Shown here: positions 10,666-21,248 of the stretch, in pieces
How the letters are laid out: each line of letters begins with the position of its first letter
Numbering within the stretch: the first letter of the stretch is position 1
From: Humulus lupulus
Taxonomy: Eukaryota; Streptophyta; Magnoliopsida; Rosales; Cannabaceae
Length of the DNA stretch: 64,000 bases
Assembly (NCBI RefSeq): GCF_963169125.1
Contig: NC_084794.1
Location: forward strand, 71,831,665-71,895,664
Direction of reading: 5' to 3'
Program-made: the position numbers and the translations under genes
The notes under the pieces: generated by a model
Databases searched by the model: none
The model's input: the letters and a program-made list of their open reading frames with translations, nothing else
What the model was told of the DNA's origin: nothing

Positions 10666-12946
10666 TCAAACTCTAGAAAAGTTAGGACGATCTTTGGTTG
10701 AAAACTTAAAGAGCATAACGTGTTTGTAAGGCTTTCCGGGACTGATAATAGTTGAAGGGAAATTGGGGTGGTTCACAGAATCAGGAAATGCTTGAGTCTC
10801 CAAACAAAGGGCAGCATGAATTTGATACACAAATCCACCTTTTCCCTTCACATCCTTGATGAAGTTACCTGTGTAGAACTGCACACCAGGCTTGTTTGTT
10901 GACAGATCCAAAGACCTTCCTGACTTTTTGTCATACACCACAGCCACTCTTTTCAATTCTTTTCCCACAGGGACACCGTCCAGGACATAGTTGATGTCAT
11001 AGCCTTTAGGTAGTTCCTTGAGCTTGCTTCCAACAGGACGCGGTTTCAAGAAATCGAATGGTGTTCCTTTAACAGATTCAAATTTTCCGGTGGGAATGAG
11101 ATCATCGTCCACAGGAGTAATTTGGGAACCGAAGATTTGGATGTGATTGGAAAGGATATCGCCGCTGGTGTGGCCTCCAAGGTTCCAGTAGGTATGCTGA
11201 GCAAGATTCACTGGTGTAGGCTTGTTTAGAGCCTTTGCTGTCATTATCACAGCCAATTTTCCGTGTCCAAAGAGAGTGTAGGTAGCACTGATCAGGACAT
11301 CACCAGGAAAGCCTGTAAAAATAATTACATCACTTCAGAATGTGAAAAATCTATACATATAGTGGTTCTGTTATAAAAAGGGTAAATTCTCTGTTCTCAT
11401 CCTCAATCTCAATCTTTGGTGTCTTAGCACAACTAGTGAAAAGAAAAGGCGGTTTTACCTTGTTCGCCATCATGACTGTGATAGGTGAACACAATGTGAG
11501 GAGAAGGACCTTTGTTTTGGTACTTTTTCACTTTCCAAGCAACATCACTAAATCCTACTTTCCCACCTGAAATGAAGTTTTAACATCTTCATCAAGTTAA
11601 AACCTGATAGTTTTTCGAATCGTCTCAAGAAATTATAGTAAGAAACTTACCATGAAGTATGTTTTTCCCTTCATTAGGGACTAGTTTGTACTTATGTCCA
11701 TTTAGTGAAAACTTGGCACCTCCGATTCGGTTAGCAACCCGTCCAACAAGAGCTCCAAAATAAGTTGTATCATTCTGTAAACATTGCAGAGTACTATACC
11801 GATCACAAAACTAATACATTTTTATTTTATTCAAAATTTAGAGAAAACAAATGTAAGTGACCAATATTATTGTTTGGATTCATCCAAGTCTGCAGTTCTT
11901 AGAATAATTTAACAAGATGCTATGTTCCTAGTTTAGGCAGAAGATGCCTTCTTGTCCACGTACTATGCTATGTTACATTCACACAAACAAATAGAGAATT
12001 AAAAATTATATGAGAGTGGGGACAAAAGTTCAACTATCTAGAGATCAAGTTGTGATAAGATCCAAATTCCAACAGTGGAATTGGAATCACGTATTTTTGT
12101 CAAAGATATAATTTTTTAATAAGATATATTGACTGGTTGAGTCAATAAGGACGAATTTTGTCCCATGTTCTCAAAATTAACAAATTGTTGTAATTTATTA
12201 AGCTCATTCTCCAAACACTTTTATAATTCATCTTTTAAAAAATATAAAAAATTTATCATTTATTTATAGCTTGAAAGGTTTTGTTTTCTTTAAATTATTA
12301 TTATTGGTGTAGGCTTGAGAATTTAATTTTTCCAAAAAAAAAGGGTAATTTACAGCCAGTAATCATTAAGATTTCACATTACAAAAGCAGAGTATGTTCA
12401 TTAACCATAGATACAAATTTAGATTCAATTAAGGTTTGCCTTAGAGAACAATGTGAATCTCTACACCAAAAACTTCCAAAGTTTTCTAACCATGCAAGAA
12501 AATTAAAAGAGTGAAGAGAGAAAAAAAACCAACAAACCTTGTAAGTATCGATTGAATCATACCCAAGAACTACATCATCCAATTTTCCTGGAAAAAAAAC
12601 TCAGAAGCATAAACACCATCAACAAAAAAAAAGGGAACTTGACAAAGAATTAAAAGTTGAAGATACCCAGAGACAAAAACTCAAGAGGATAAAAGGAAAA
12701 TTATTAAAAAAAACTGTAAAATTAAAATAATTTTGACAAACCATGTCTATCAGGGAGATGAAGAGAGATTATTGAAGCGCCCCAGTTGGTGAGATTGACA
12801 GAGATGTCACCCTTTTTCAGCTCATAAAAACCAACTCTGTGGTGCTTTGATGCAGAGCCACTGGGAAGAGCAGAAGAAGCCAAGAGAGTGATGAAACAAA
12901 GGAGAAAGGAGGTTTTGGTCATTTTGTTGCCAAGGAAGCACATCAT
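10666..12946 (-). CDS. Aldose 1-epimerase (galactose mutarotase-like), secreted type
   Basis: Exons 12946-12742, 12587-12538, 11774-11651, 11566-11459 and 11312-10666 join in phase with GT-AG sites to give 1134 bp and 377 residues. Aldose 1-epimerase interconverts alpha and beta anomers of hexoses such as glucose and galactose. Seen motifs: [17 protein letters not shown] in exon 3, the substrate-site His in KNILHGG across exons 3-4, the catalytic His near residue 202 in [13 protein letters not shown], and the catalytic Glu near residue 334 in [10 protein letters not shown], followed by [15 protein letters not shown]. Length is normal for plant homologues. The N-terminus is a hydrophobic signal peptide ending near LPSGSA, so the enzyme is probably secreted or vacuolar. 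Two starts are possible: MM at 12946, or the Met at 12922 ([10 protein letters not shown]), which gives a neater signal peptide. Confidence 0.93.
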
Positions 12947-13013
12947 ATCAGACTAGATAGATGAGAAAAAAAGATACGATTTTTAATGTTTCAAATAACT
13001 ATCAAAGTTGGGT

Positions 13014-13023
13014 TTATATAAAT
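13014..13023 (-). promoter_or_regulatory. TATA box of the epimerase gene
   Basis: The minus strand reads TTTATATAAA, about 70 bp upstream of the first ATG at 12946. This is a normal distance for a plant core promoter with a short 5' UTR. Confidence 0.6.
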
Positions 13024-13059
13024 GTGGGATTTAGTTACAGAGAACTAATATTCGAACTA

Positions 13060-13967
13060 ACATGTAAATATGCTATCCAAAAATCCGTTTCTTTGTTTAT
13101 TTATTTATTTTTTTTTTTTTGGCTATGAGTTGTAAGCCGGTTGTTTGACTGGTTAAAGGTAACAAAATATACCCCAATATTATCAAGATTAGGTAAAAAT
13201 ATGATTTTGCCTAAATAATAGCCTAAGATAAATCTATTTTATGGATTAATATTATCATGTAGAATAAAGCGAGTGTCCTTTCAGAAGGAAAAGAAAAAAA
13301 GAATAAAGCAAAAGAAATATATAATTAATTAAGATTAAATTCAATAACCTAAATCTTAACAACCAAAACAGCCGGAATATTATTTCAGAAAAAAATTCAT
13401 AACCAATTAGCAAAATCGGCTTATTAGGAGGGTATGGGTTAGCTGTTACAACTCAAAATCAAATTTTAAGATTTTTGTTAGAATGTTCAAAGTTTATCCA
13501 AATTATATGTCATTTTTTTCAACAATTGTCTAGGCAAAACTAATACAAGTCAATTAATTATACTGAGAGCGACTGGTTACCTGGGGTCCAGTTTTTTTAA
13601 TGTGAAAATTTCATTCAAGTAGTAAACAAAAACATAGCAAGAACTATTGGCTGGCAAGCACAAACAAGCACTGTTAAAAAGTCAGATTGATCATCACGAA
13701 TATTGACAAATTAAAACAGGCAATTTATTAACCTTACATAGATTGATCGTCATGCTTTATTTTTAGGGTTACATATATGATATCTCGTGCCAAAAAAGGA
13801 TAATTCTTCAAAAGTGACTATCATTTATATAACCCGGTAAAAAAGCAAAACCATCATTGTAATTTTACCTATTCTATATAAAAACTATAAAATACTAGTT
13901 TTTTTTTTGCAGTGATTAAAATTTATATATTTAAATATATTTTTAGAAGATTGAGGGTAAGATATTC
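13060..13967. other. Upstream flank of the epimerase gene, no gene seen
   Basis: AT-rich DNA with a poly-T run at 13107-13121. No ORF or repeat family is recognised. The region separates the epimerase promoter from the retrotransposon nest, so element A sits about 1 kb upstream of the gene. Confidence 0.5.
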
Positions 13968-14386
13968 AGATCGGTAAGACATGATGTGCAATTATATACA
14001 ATTATTTCAAGGAATAAATTCCACTATCAACTAATTATTAATAATTATTTTTAAATTTCTATTTAGCTATCGAAAATAGAATGATTTTTACACTAAGACT
14101 TAAATTTGAAATAAATTTTGCAATAATAAAGATTGAATAAATAATTAAAAGTCTAGCGTACTAACTTTATCAACTTTTCATTCTATTAATTTTACTAATG
14201 AGTTCTAAATCTCTTCTTCCTATTCTAATAACAGGTTAACAAAAATCGAGTCCTATTTTTTTTTTCAAGATATAAGATCTATATGCAGGTTTTCTACATG
14301 TCCACGATAAAAACACATAGGAGGCATTAAACATAGAAACTTAATTGCTACACAAGCCATGAAGGTACTTTCGTCCAATATGTAAT
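13968..14386 (-). repeat. Element A left LTR, first piece
   Basis: Homologous to 53396-53847 of the right LTR (for example, TTCATTCTATTAATTTTACTAA occurs in both within longer matches). It stops at the GTAAT target site of element B and resumes at 48307. The first two bases have drifted from TG to AG. Confidence 0.8.
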
Positions 14387-15187
14387 TGTTACACCCAGAT
14401 TTCGAGAATGGAGATTTTGATCTCGAAACTCAAGCTCGTAAGGTGTAAGCTCAAGATAAGTATACTTGTCATGTAAATCAGCATTAATGAGAAAGTCAGG
14501 GATAGTCTCGTTAAGCAATGAAGGCGACAACATTTGAATTGGCGAGCTCGAAAACTACGTGGACTCGGAGGAATTCCGATATTATAAGTCAGGCTCGAAG
14601 CCACAATGATAATAGTTCAACACTTGTATAAATCTCCTACCATCAGACAATACAGTTCGAGCTCGAGGATTATGAGCTCGGAGAGGATGATCTGAGGTGT
14701 CAAGCTCGAAATGGGTGAATGGTCTCGAAGGCGTGCGAGTCTAGTGTCCAAGCTCGTAAGCTGTGTGTGAACATGTTTATTGTTGTAAAATCCCTATGTT
14801 TAAGGGATCAGATGTAATCTGTTATTAAATCCCAAATATCATGGAATATATACGCGTACGTAGTAACTGTATGCACTTAATTGCATTTATTTAATTGATT
14901 TGTATCATAACTCCCCGAAATCTATGGGAAGATATTCGTTGAACCACTCTATAAATAGTGTGGAACATTCATTTGGGAGGACGGAGAAAATTTGTATTGG
15001 GAAGACTCTGTAAAATTGCTTCTAGAAAGCTTTGAGAGAATTCCAACAAGTGAATAACACAGACTCGTGGACTAGGCAGATTTTAACTGCTTAACAACGT
15101 AAAAAATCGTGTCCACATTGTTTGTTTCCTCTGGTATTTTTGTTTAATTGCTCTTCATTTCTAAGTTGACGAAAAATGGTATCAACA
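14387..15187 (+). repeat. Element B 5' LTR
   Basis: Starts TGTTACACCCAGATTTCGAG and ends GTATCAACA. TATA box TCTATAAATAG at 14948-14958. Compared with the 3' LTR it lacks about 35 bp near 14695, and it shows scattered substitutions, so the insertion is old relative to D. Confidence 0.88.
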
Positions 15188-15190
15188 GTT

Positions 15191-15210
15191 TGGTGCTTTC
15201 ATTGAGAGTC
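15191..15210 (+). other. Element B primer binding site
   Basis: TGGTGCTTTCATTGAGAGTC begins three bases after the LTR. The same sequence (one base different) follows the LTR of element D, so both use the same tRNA. I cannot name the tRNA with confidence. Confidence 0.75.
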
Positions 15211-15259
15211 ATTAAACAAGACGTGGGTCTGTTTAATCAGAAAGTCTCCTGAATCATCA

Positions 15260-17128
15260 ATGGTCGCTGCAAGTAACCCCAGTATTGGTGAACGACCCTT
15301 GCCCCAGATACCTGAGGAGCAGATTCCTCATGCTGAGGATTACCCCCGACGGCCTGGAAAGCAACCCATGGTGGATCCATATCCTGAAGAGAGGAGTGAT
15401 TCATCCAACTCTCGGGGGCCGCCTGCCCCCGGGCCTGACGAGGATATGCATTAAAATCATGAAAGATATGTTCCAATTGTGGAACTTGAAAATCGTCAAC
15501 TGTGGAAACAGTTGGCAGAGGCAACGAAACGCAACGAAGAATTAGCCAGATAGGCTGCTAACGCCTAGACACCTCCCCGGAGGCCTAGGGGACGTCCTCG
15601 TGGGAGCACGGCCGCCAGGAGGGCGGAGCAAGTACCACCACCAGCGTCTTAGCCAATTCAGCCAAGGCCCCAGAGGAGTAACCAAGTTGAGGCTACTTCC
15701 AATCTGACTGTACCAGCAAGAATGGGTAATAACCGAGCCCCCTCGGCAGCTCGGAACCCGGATCCTAATGCTGCGCGAAACAACCCGGAGCCTGACCGGG
15801 CGAACTCTGGACCATCCAGGCCCGAAAATGGGAGACAGCCACCATCACCCATTAGGCACCCACCATCACCAATAAGGCACCCCTTTCCAGTCCAGGAGGC
15901 ACCACGAACTGCACATCAGAGGCCATCTCGCAACAGTAGTCAAGATGGAAACCGACAGGCTAAGCCTGGACAGGGGAACGAACGAGAGGCTACCAGAGAT
16001 CCCAGGGCTCATCGGCCTCTGGGAAGCCAAATTTCAAGATCACAAACTGCTGGGACAAGGAGGCCAGCAGGAGACCCACCTCATAATCATCGAGCCACGC
16101 ATCCAGAAAGGGCTACGAGTTACATAAGTGAAAGCTCAGACTACACTCGGTCCGTGAGCATTTATAACACCGATCCAAGGCATACAGGAAATTGAGGGAA
16201 TCACCCTGATCTGCAGGATCATATAAACCATAATCGGGGTCGAGAGAATCCCCCGAACCTTGATCTGCGCGACCACCTGAATGGCCACAAACAGTCAACG
16301 TATAACCCTGTGCTGAGACAGGGAGCTGGAGTTTTTATTAACGATAACCAGGCCCCTCAGGTCCAGGCTCGACCTCCAATGGATTTAGTCCAAGAAAGGA
16401 TTGACCAATTAGAAAGAGCATTCAGGCTCCTACAGAACGAGCATAACAAGGAGAAGACTGAAGAGTCTGATGAAGAGCTCGAGCCTTTTGCCCTGCATAT
16501 TTTTAGCACTGTGTTCCCTCAGGGGTTCAAGATACCTCATGTCCCGCCATTTGACAGAAACTCAGACCCGTATAGTTATCTGAGTACCTTCAACACCATC
16601 AAGCGAGCCAGCAACGTTAGGTACGAGCTCAGATGTATGTTGTTCCTTGCCACACTTACAGGACCAGCAAAAAACTGGTTTGAGAAGTTTAAAAGGCATT
16701 CGATCTCGTCCTGGGATCAATTTTCTAAAGACTTTAAGAAACAATTTAAGGCTATGATTGGCATCAACCTTAACGAATGTTCGACAACAACAAAATGAGT
16801 CATTGAAGAGTTACCTCATGAGGTTTAACCTAGAAGTGGCCCGAGCTTGAGATGTCGATGATAGCGGTCACGTGATGGCTGCTAGAGCAGGTATACTGCC
16901 AGGAAGTCCTCTTTGGGAAGACTTACAAAGGAAATCTATCAGGTCGCTAACCGAGTTCAATCGGAGGGCCTAGAGGTTTGTCAATGTAGAAGAGGCAAGG
17001 ACAGCACTGAACATGACCTCTCAGCCCATAACTACAACAACGAACATAAACTCTGCCTCGACCTCGGTGGGCCCCTCAACTTTGAAACCCTCTAGGGACA
17101 ACCCTTCTAAAAGGAAGAAGAACGAAGG
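15260..17128 (+). pseudogene. Element B gag, N-terminal and core part (broken)
   Basis: The frame opens with ATG at 15260 and soon hits stops near 15452, 15550 and 15650. The Retrotrans_gag core is clear at about 16310-16860: FALHIFSTVFPQGFKIPHVP, PYSYLSTFNT, and TLTGPAKNWFEKF with an ISSWDQFSKDFKKQF block. A frameshift follows near 16790. The product would form virus-like particles and package RNA. The gene is cut at 17128 by solo LTR C; its continuation, including the zinc-finger part, is at 34750-35377. Confidence 0.82.
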
Positions 17129-17703
17129 TGTAACTCCCACTTCTTTCTACAAATGCATTATAACAATTATGAAAAATAAGGCAAGATATTTTATTCATAC
17201 TTTTGAGTGCATTACAATGTTAATCGAATGCTAGAGTTATTAAGTAAAGTGGAAGAATAACTAATGAATACGCAACTATAATATTCATGGGCATTTCATT
17301 AGTATAATACCCATAGAATGATGCTAAATACAAGCAAACAATCACTAAAGTTAAGAACAATAAAGAGAAATTCATGATTTGATGATGAATTTTATCTAGA
17401 AGGTTAAGATATGAAGAAGTTGTGCAAGTAAATGGTTGAAGGAACAAGTATTTATAGGACAAAAACTAGCCGTTATGACCGTTGGTGAATAGTGATCCGA
17501 CCTTTGGAAACAGTAACCTGACCGTTGGGGATATAGTTGTATTCTATTATGGGATTTTAACAATTCTAAGTTGTTGAAGTAACTAGCACATTGGAATAAT
17601 TCATTTATGGATGTTAGAGAAACTTTTTCAGAAAAGTTTTTGAAGTAAAAAATGTTGGACTAAGTAATATAAGAAGATTGAGATATTTTCATTTTTTGGT
17701 TAC

Positions 17704-19399
17704 TGTTGACTGTGAATTTAGCCAACGACGTGAGAACGTCAACTACGACAACCTTCAAGAGAATTATAAACGACAACAGACAGTTTTTTATGAACGAAAG
17801 TAAATAACACGAGGTTTTTATAGTGGTTCAGCCCCGATGATCGGTAATAGCCTAATCCACTTAGAGATTTTATTACTGTATTCGCACTCAAGATCAGATG
17901 AACCGTGTCAACTGAGTTTCTTCAGTGTGAGATATTCTAGAACGCAAAAATGGGTTTATCTCAAGAACAACACACTTTCTCTCTCTAGAATACAGATTCA
18001 CTCTTGATTTTGCCAAAAAGTCCTTTTACGATCGTCCCAAGTCCCTATTTATAGACCTGGGTTCTCAACTGATATCCCCTTTTGATAGGGATATTCTATT
18101 ATTTACCTAATATTTATATTACAAAATAAACATTCAAAATATAACTGATCCCTAATTTCGAGTGAGGATTGAGTGATTCCCGGATGCTTGGACCGATTCT
18201 CACTGAAGTAGTTTTGGGCAGTTTGACGTAGCTTCTCATGCATGTTGGCTATTCTTCAAGCTTTACGTAGGTCAAAGGTGGCATACGCATGGCTATCCTT
18301 GGACCAAAGGCCAACTACACTCGAGGTATACTCCTCCATTGTGTCCGATCGGACACAATGGTTGTCTTCTTTGGCTTAAGGTGGTTCAAACCACCTTATT
18401 TGACTCCTTCAATCAAGGTCCAATATGACCTTACACTTTGCTCCTCGGACCAACATGGTCCGAGCCATCTTCTTCCTAGCATATCCTCGGACCAACATGG
18501 TCCAAGCGCTCCTGCAGGTGTCTTGCGCGATCGGGGGAGGTCATGTGCGATCGGGGGAGGTCTTACGCGATCGGGCATAATGCCCCTTGGACCTAAATGG
18601 TCCAAGCTTCCTTTGCTTAACCAAGGTCCGATCGGACCTTGGTCCTCTCTCTTCGGACCTAGGTGGTCTGAGCCACCACCTTTCCTTGATCAAAATGGTC
18701 CAAGGTACTCATAAGTACCACGTCCGATCGGGCACACATCCTTCTCCTTGGGCCAACAAGGTTCGAACCCCTTCGCTCAACCAAATGCTCGATCGGGCAT
18801 TAGACTTTTCTCCTCGGACCAAGGTGGTCCGAGCCACCATCTACTTCTCCTTGACCTGAATGGTCCAAGGTACCTCCTATGTGTATGTTCGATCGGTCAT
18901 AGTCATCCCTTTGGACCAAAATGGTCCAAAGTATCCACACGCATCATGTCCGATCGGACACCACCATTTCTACTCCTCACTTCATTCAAGCCCAAGTTCA
19001 CTTCTTCCATATCATACCCGATCGGCCACTATATGGCTTTCCCCTTGAGTAAAACTTGAGCCTTATTCTTTTTGAACTTATTCGAACCAAGCTTAACAAG
19101 AGGTCTCCTAAGCTTAGGTCCGATCGGACCTACTGCTTTTATATCTTGAACCAAAATTCATACCTCCCTTTCACTTTCTTGGTCTTGGCACCAATTTAAT
19201 TATATGGGTCTTTAAACTGAGGTCTGAGCCAAGCAACCCCCAGTCTAAATACTCTCTTCGATTGGGCGTATTTGGCTTGACCCTCTGTCCCATTCCTTAA
19301 CTAATGTATTAGGCCATTACTAAGCCAGATCACCCTACTAACTCATGCCACGTGTCCATTTCACCGCCACGTCATTCTTTTCAAATTTTTGGGATAACA
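17704..19399 (-). repeat. Element D 3' LTR
   Basis: Minus strand runs from TGTTATCCCAAAAATTTG to CACAGTCAACA. The promoter TATA box on the minus strand is CTATAAATAGG at about 18045-18055. The LTR carries about twelve CGATCG palindromes and many GGACC-N-GGTCC palindromes. Plus-strand ORFs inside it are side effects of these repeats. Confidence 0.93.
18336..19132. repeat. Cluster of CGATCG-centred palindromes in the D LTR
   Basis: Eleven CGATCG sites lie between 18346 and 19130, many extended to GTCCGATCGGAC. One at 18336-18361 is a perfect 26-bp palindrome and one at 18621-18642 a perfect 22-bp palindrome. Interspersed are GGACCAAAATGGTCC-type palindromes (for example near 18914). The same set is present in the other LTR at 31545-32341. 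Confidence 0.85.
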
Positions 19400-19414
19400 T
19401 TTGCCCCCCAAGTT
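19400..19414 (-). other. Element D polypurine tract
   Basis: The minus strand reads ACTTGGGGGGCAAA directly before the 3' LTR. It is the priming site for plus-strand DNA synthesis. Confidence 0.8.
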
Positions 19415-19788
19415 TATTATATGATTTATTCACGTAATAAACTTTTTCTTCAGCTGACGCCATTATGAAAAATAATAACTGTTCATCTTCATGCAGCAGA
19501 CCCAGGATCACTGCAAAAATCCACCCATGATCGTGGGGAGAAAAATTGTCCCAGAATATCAAAGGTCCAAAAGTAAATGAAAAACCCACTTTTTTCCCTT
19601 CAAATATCCCCACTTTACATTCTCTTCTTCACACATACAAAAAAAAAATATATTCTAAAAACCCTTCATCTTTTCCCTTGGCCGAAACCCTCTCAAGGAC
19701 TCCCTCCTCTTGCCGACTTTACAATCTTCAAGGGGAGCTCTTCATCTTCAAGCATCCTCCAAGTAAACTCAAAGCTCTCCAACCTTGG

Positions 19789-21248
19789 GTAAGTCTTCTT
19801 CTCCATGCCTCTTAGATTGCTACATTTTCTTTTCTAAAAAAAAAATGCCATGGCCGAATATGCTTGTCCCTTGGATGTTCTTGAAGTTCTTGAATATGTC
19901 TTGTTCAATGTGTTTGCTTGTTGTCTTGATGAGGTTTGTGGCATGGGTAACCCGAATTTTCCCTTAAGCTTTTAGGAATTTCAAGACATTTTTGGTATTT
20001 TGACATAAACATGAATATGGGATTTGAGGGTTTTGATAGTGTAATGGGTTTTTAAGAACATGAAGAAAACCTTTCATTTATATGTTTTGATCTTGTTTTT
20101 TGTTTATGTAAATGATGGAATGTGTTTAGACTAGGGATTTTTAGGGCTTTGCCCATTTGGTTTGGATTCGGGGTAGGCAAAGTATGCCATTTAGGGACCA
20201 TTTTGTACATGGTTTTTGCCCAGAAATTCTGGGCATAAGCGTGTGGTCCGATCGGACCACACTTTGTCCTTATGGTGAACCCATGTTCGATCGGGGATGA
20301 TGAACCATGGTTCAAGCTTGAGGCGTGTATCTCTTCTGAACGAGGTGAGACAACCACTTCCGATCGGGCCTTGAAAAGTTTCAGATAAGTGTGTGGTCCG
20401 ATCGGACCACACGCTCCTTTGCTTTTAAGTGCCCAAGTCTTTAACAGCCAATTCCGAACCTCCCTAGACACCCATGCCCGATCGAACCTGACTTGTTGCT
20501 GCTGGTGGCTAGGAGTTTTGGAGGCACGAGGCACACCAGGCGGATTCTCAGACCCTGGGTGCACATCTTCTCCTCGGGCACGCTACGCCCGATCGGACGT
20601 CCTAGGGACTTCGCGTGAGGCTCGTGCGGTGGCGAGGCAGGACGTCTCCTGGCCAGACTGTGTCTGATCGGACCAGTTTTATTTTGTTCTGGGCGTGTGT
20701 GGATATATGGTTCCTCTCATCTGCTCTGAACACCCCTTTGGTACTGAGTATCCAACACATTTTGGCAGTCGATCGACTGCAATATGCTAAGTTATCCCCT
20801 AGAGTAAGCACACGGTCCGATCAGACCATTTTCAATTTTCCTTGGTTTATACACCTTTGTGGTCATGTCCACTTAGTGCCTCTAGGCATCCGATCGGAGG
20901 TATAAAACCATTCCTTTGAGCCTAAAATGTGGTCCGATCGGACCACACCTAACTCCTTAGACCTTGGCTTCTTTTCCTTCCAAATGTATAACCAACCTCT
21001 GTATGTTACTACACACATAAGGAACTTAGCCTTATAGGAAAACCCCAAAAATGCCTCCTTCTATAAGCTTTAATAAGTTCAATACTTTAAGTACTTTTAG
21101 GCACTTTTGAGCATTAAAATTATATTTTCCATATGTGTTATATTTTTATAACTTGGACAAAATTTTCCAAGTATATAAATAATTCTTATTTTTGATGAAT
21201 TTATTCTGTATGGTTACTCACCTCCCCATTTTTTATTCATTTTTGTAG
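19789..21248 (+). other. 5'-UTR intron of D's antisense gene
   Basis: The donor GTAAGT at 19789 follows a pyrimidine-rich leader (about 19600-19788), and the acceptor TTTTTGTAG ends at 21248, immediately before the ATG at 21249. The intron contains the second palindrome cluster. No canonical TATA box was found for this promoter in D, whereas B and G have one at the equivalent place. Confidence 0.65.
20241..20947. repeat. Second cluster of CGATCG-centred palindromes
   Basis: About nine CGATCG sites plus near-matches. GTGGTCCGATCGGACCAC occurs at about 20243, 20393 and 20929. Others differ in flanks but stay self-complementary, such as CAGTCGATCGACTG near 20767. They lie inside the predicted 5'-UTR intron of the antisense gene. 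Confidence 0.8.

Noticed and set aside
15722..16195. 157-codon ORF as a separate gene
   Set aside because: It is the proline/arginine-rich linker of B's broken gag.
18289..19059. Several ORFs repeated identically in both D LTRs (141, 103, 90 codons)
   Set aside because: They come from the palindrome-rich LTR sequence; frames overlap on both strands and show no domain.
20052..20564. 170-codon minus ORF
   Set aside because: It lies in the 5'-UTR intron of the antisense gene and is opened by the palindromes; no domain.
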